NCBI GenBank assembly: GCA_963837945.1
Contig: CAWIQD010000003.1
Location: forward strand, 62,001-126,000
DNA from: CAVUBL01 sp963837945
Lineage (GTDB): Bacteria; Acidobacteriota; Thermoanaerobaculia; Multivoradales; DATKCC01
Length of the DNA stretch: 64,000 nt
Reading direction: 5' to 3'
Shown here: positions 63,666 through 64,000 of the stretch, in pieces
How positions within the stretch are numbered: position 1 is the stretch's first letter
How the letters are laid out: each line of letters starts with the position of its first letter
Translations under genes and position numbers: made by a program
Notes under the pieces: model-generated
The model's database searches: none
Told to the model about the DNA's origin: nothing
What the model saw: only the letters and a program-made list of their open reading frames with translations

Positions 63666-64000
63666 GAAGTCGCGGGGAGCGCGAAGCCGTCGGCGGCGCC
63701 GGTCCGGCGGACCCGGACCGTCCTGCACGTGGTCTGGTGGGAGGCTGCGGTCGAAGGCGACCGCACGTACTACACCCCCGTGGTCCTCGACCAGGGCACC
63801 TACCTCGGCTGGAACCCGGTCTATCGTCTGAGCGCCCTGGTGGGCTCGCCGGCGAGCGTGGCGCCGCTGCCCGAGGGCCTCGCCCGTTCGCCGCGGCTGT
63901 CGGTCGGCCGGGACGGCCGTTCGGCGATCCTCGGCTTCGTCGACGAGGCTTCCTCGCGCCTGCTGGTGGCCGAGGCCCTGGTGCTGCCCGGCGAGCTCGG
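63660..64000 (+). CDS. Coding fragment of unknown function, running off the window
   Basis: One frame (codons starting at 63660) is open to the end of the window and protein-like: TVLHVVWWEAAVEGDRTYYT, then VVLDQGTYLGWNPVYRLSAL. No start codon is available in this frame upstream. Either it is the rest of the preceding gene or another gene cut by a junction. Confidence 0.4.

Overview
This is a 64 kb chromosomal window of about 70% G+C from a Gram-negative, LPS-making bacterium. It has LptB, a fused LptC-LptA, an Mla lipid transporter, TolC, a tripartite efflux pump and outer-membrane barrels. CarD, bactofilin, Ser/Thr kinase sensors, DUF6600/FecR and AIM24 proteins, and an HprK/PtsN/RapZ set are together typical of Acidobacteriota-like (Thermoanaerobaculia-like) or deltaproteobacterial-grade genomes. 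That placement is inference; no rRNA is present.

Layout. 1-4047 (+): an outer-membrane barrel end, a cupredoxin and a transmembrane HAMP/pseudo-cyclase/Ser-Thr kinase. 4074-18920 (-): a long conserved housekeeping block with tight overlaps (priA, accA, recJ, lptCA, lptB, rpoN, hpf, ptsN, hprK, rapZ), with carD and a TPR protein upstream. 19104-25270: tRNA-Leu, then an ABC efflux operon (tolC, a YIP1-family protein, a MacA-like adaptor, ATPase, permease). 25578-28923 (-): pepA with two orphan peptide-transporter ATPases. 29018-32202 (+): a cyclase-fold protein and purC. 32295-39629 (-): mlaEFD, alr, dnaB and a PaaZ-type aldehyde dehydrogenase. 39810-44409: a PilZ protein, four-helix RNA genes for Leu, Gly and Cys tRNAs, an OsmC-family gene with an in-frame TGA, and two secreted proteins. 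44418-48232 (-): yraN, cysS, a cohesin-like lipoprotein, def and a cNMP-binding protein. 48531-53605 (+): a FecR/DUF6600 protein, a small membrane protein, thiE, lspA, rluD. 53637-58608: ald, bactofilin, tRNA-Gly, a small protein, AIM24 and a TreT-like glycosyltransferase. 58943-64000: a three-gene membrane-lipid glycosylation cluster, a double RNase H protein, an XRE regulator with its own operator, and a broken or chimeric end.

The most striking feature is the OsmC-family gene at 40671-41145. An in-frame TGA sits exactly where this family has its peroxidatic cysteine, and a GC hairpin lies at SECIS distance downstream. It is very probably a selenoprotein. The second theme is a dispersed intergenic hairpin element of about 60 bp, in arrays of 5, 3, 1 and 1 copies. 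Its conserved end abuts start or stop codons at four separate places. A different repeat complex fills the accA-priA gap.

At least five otherwise intact genes (sensor kinase, rpoN, tolC, osmC, treT, and probably alr) are each broken by one extra base in a short homopolymer run. This looks like consensus error in the assembly rather than biology, and those genes are annotated as single loci.
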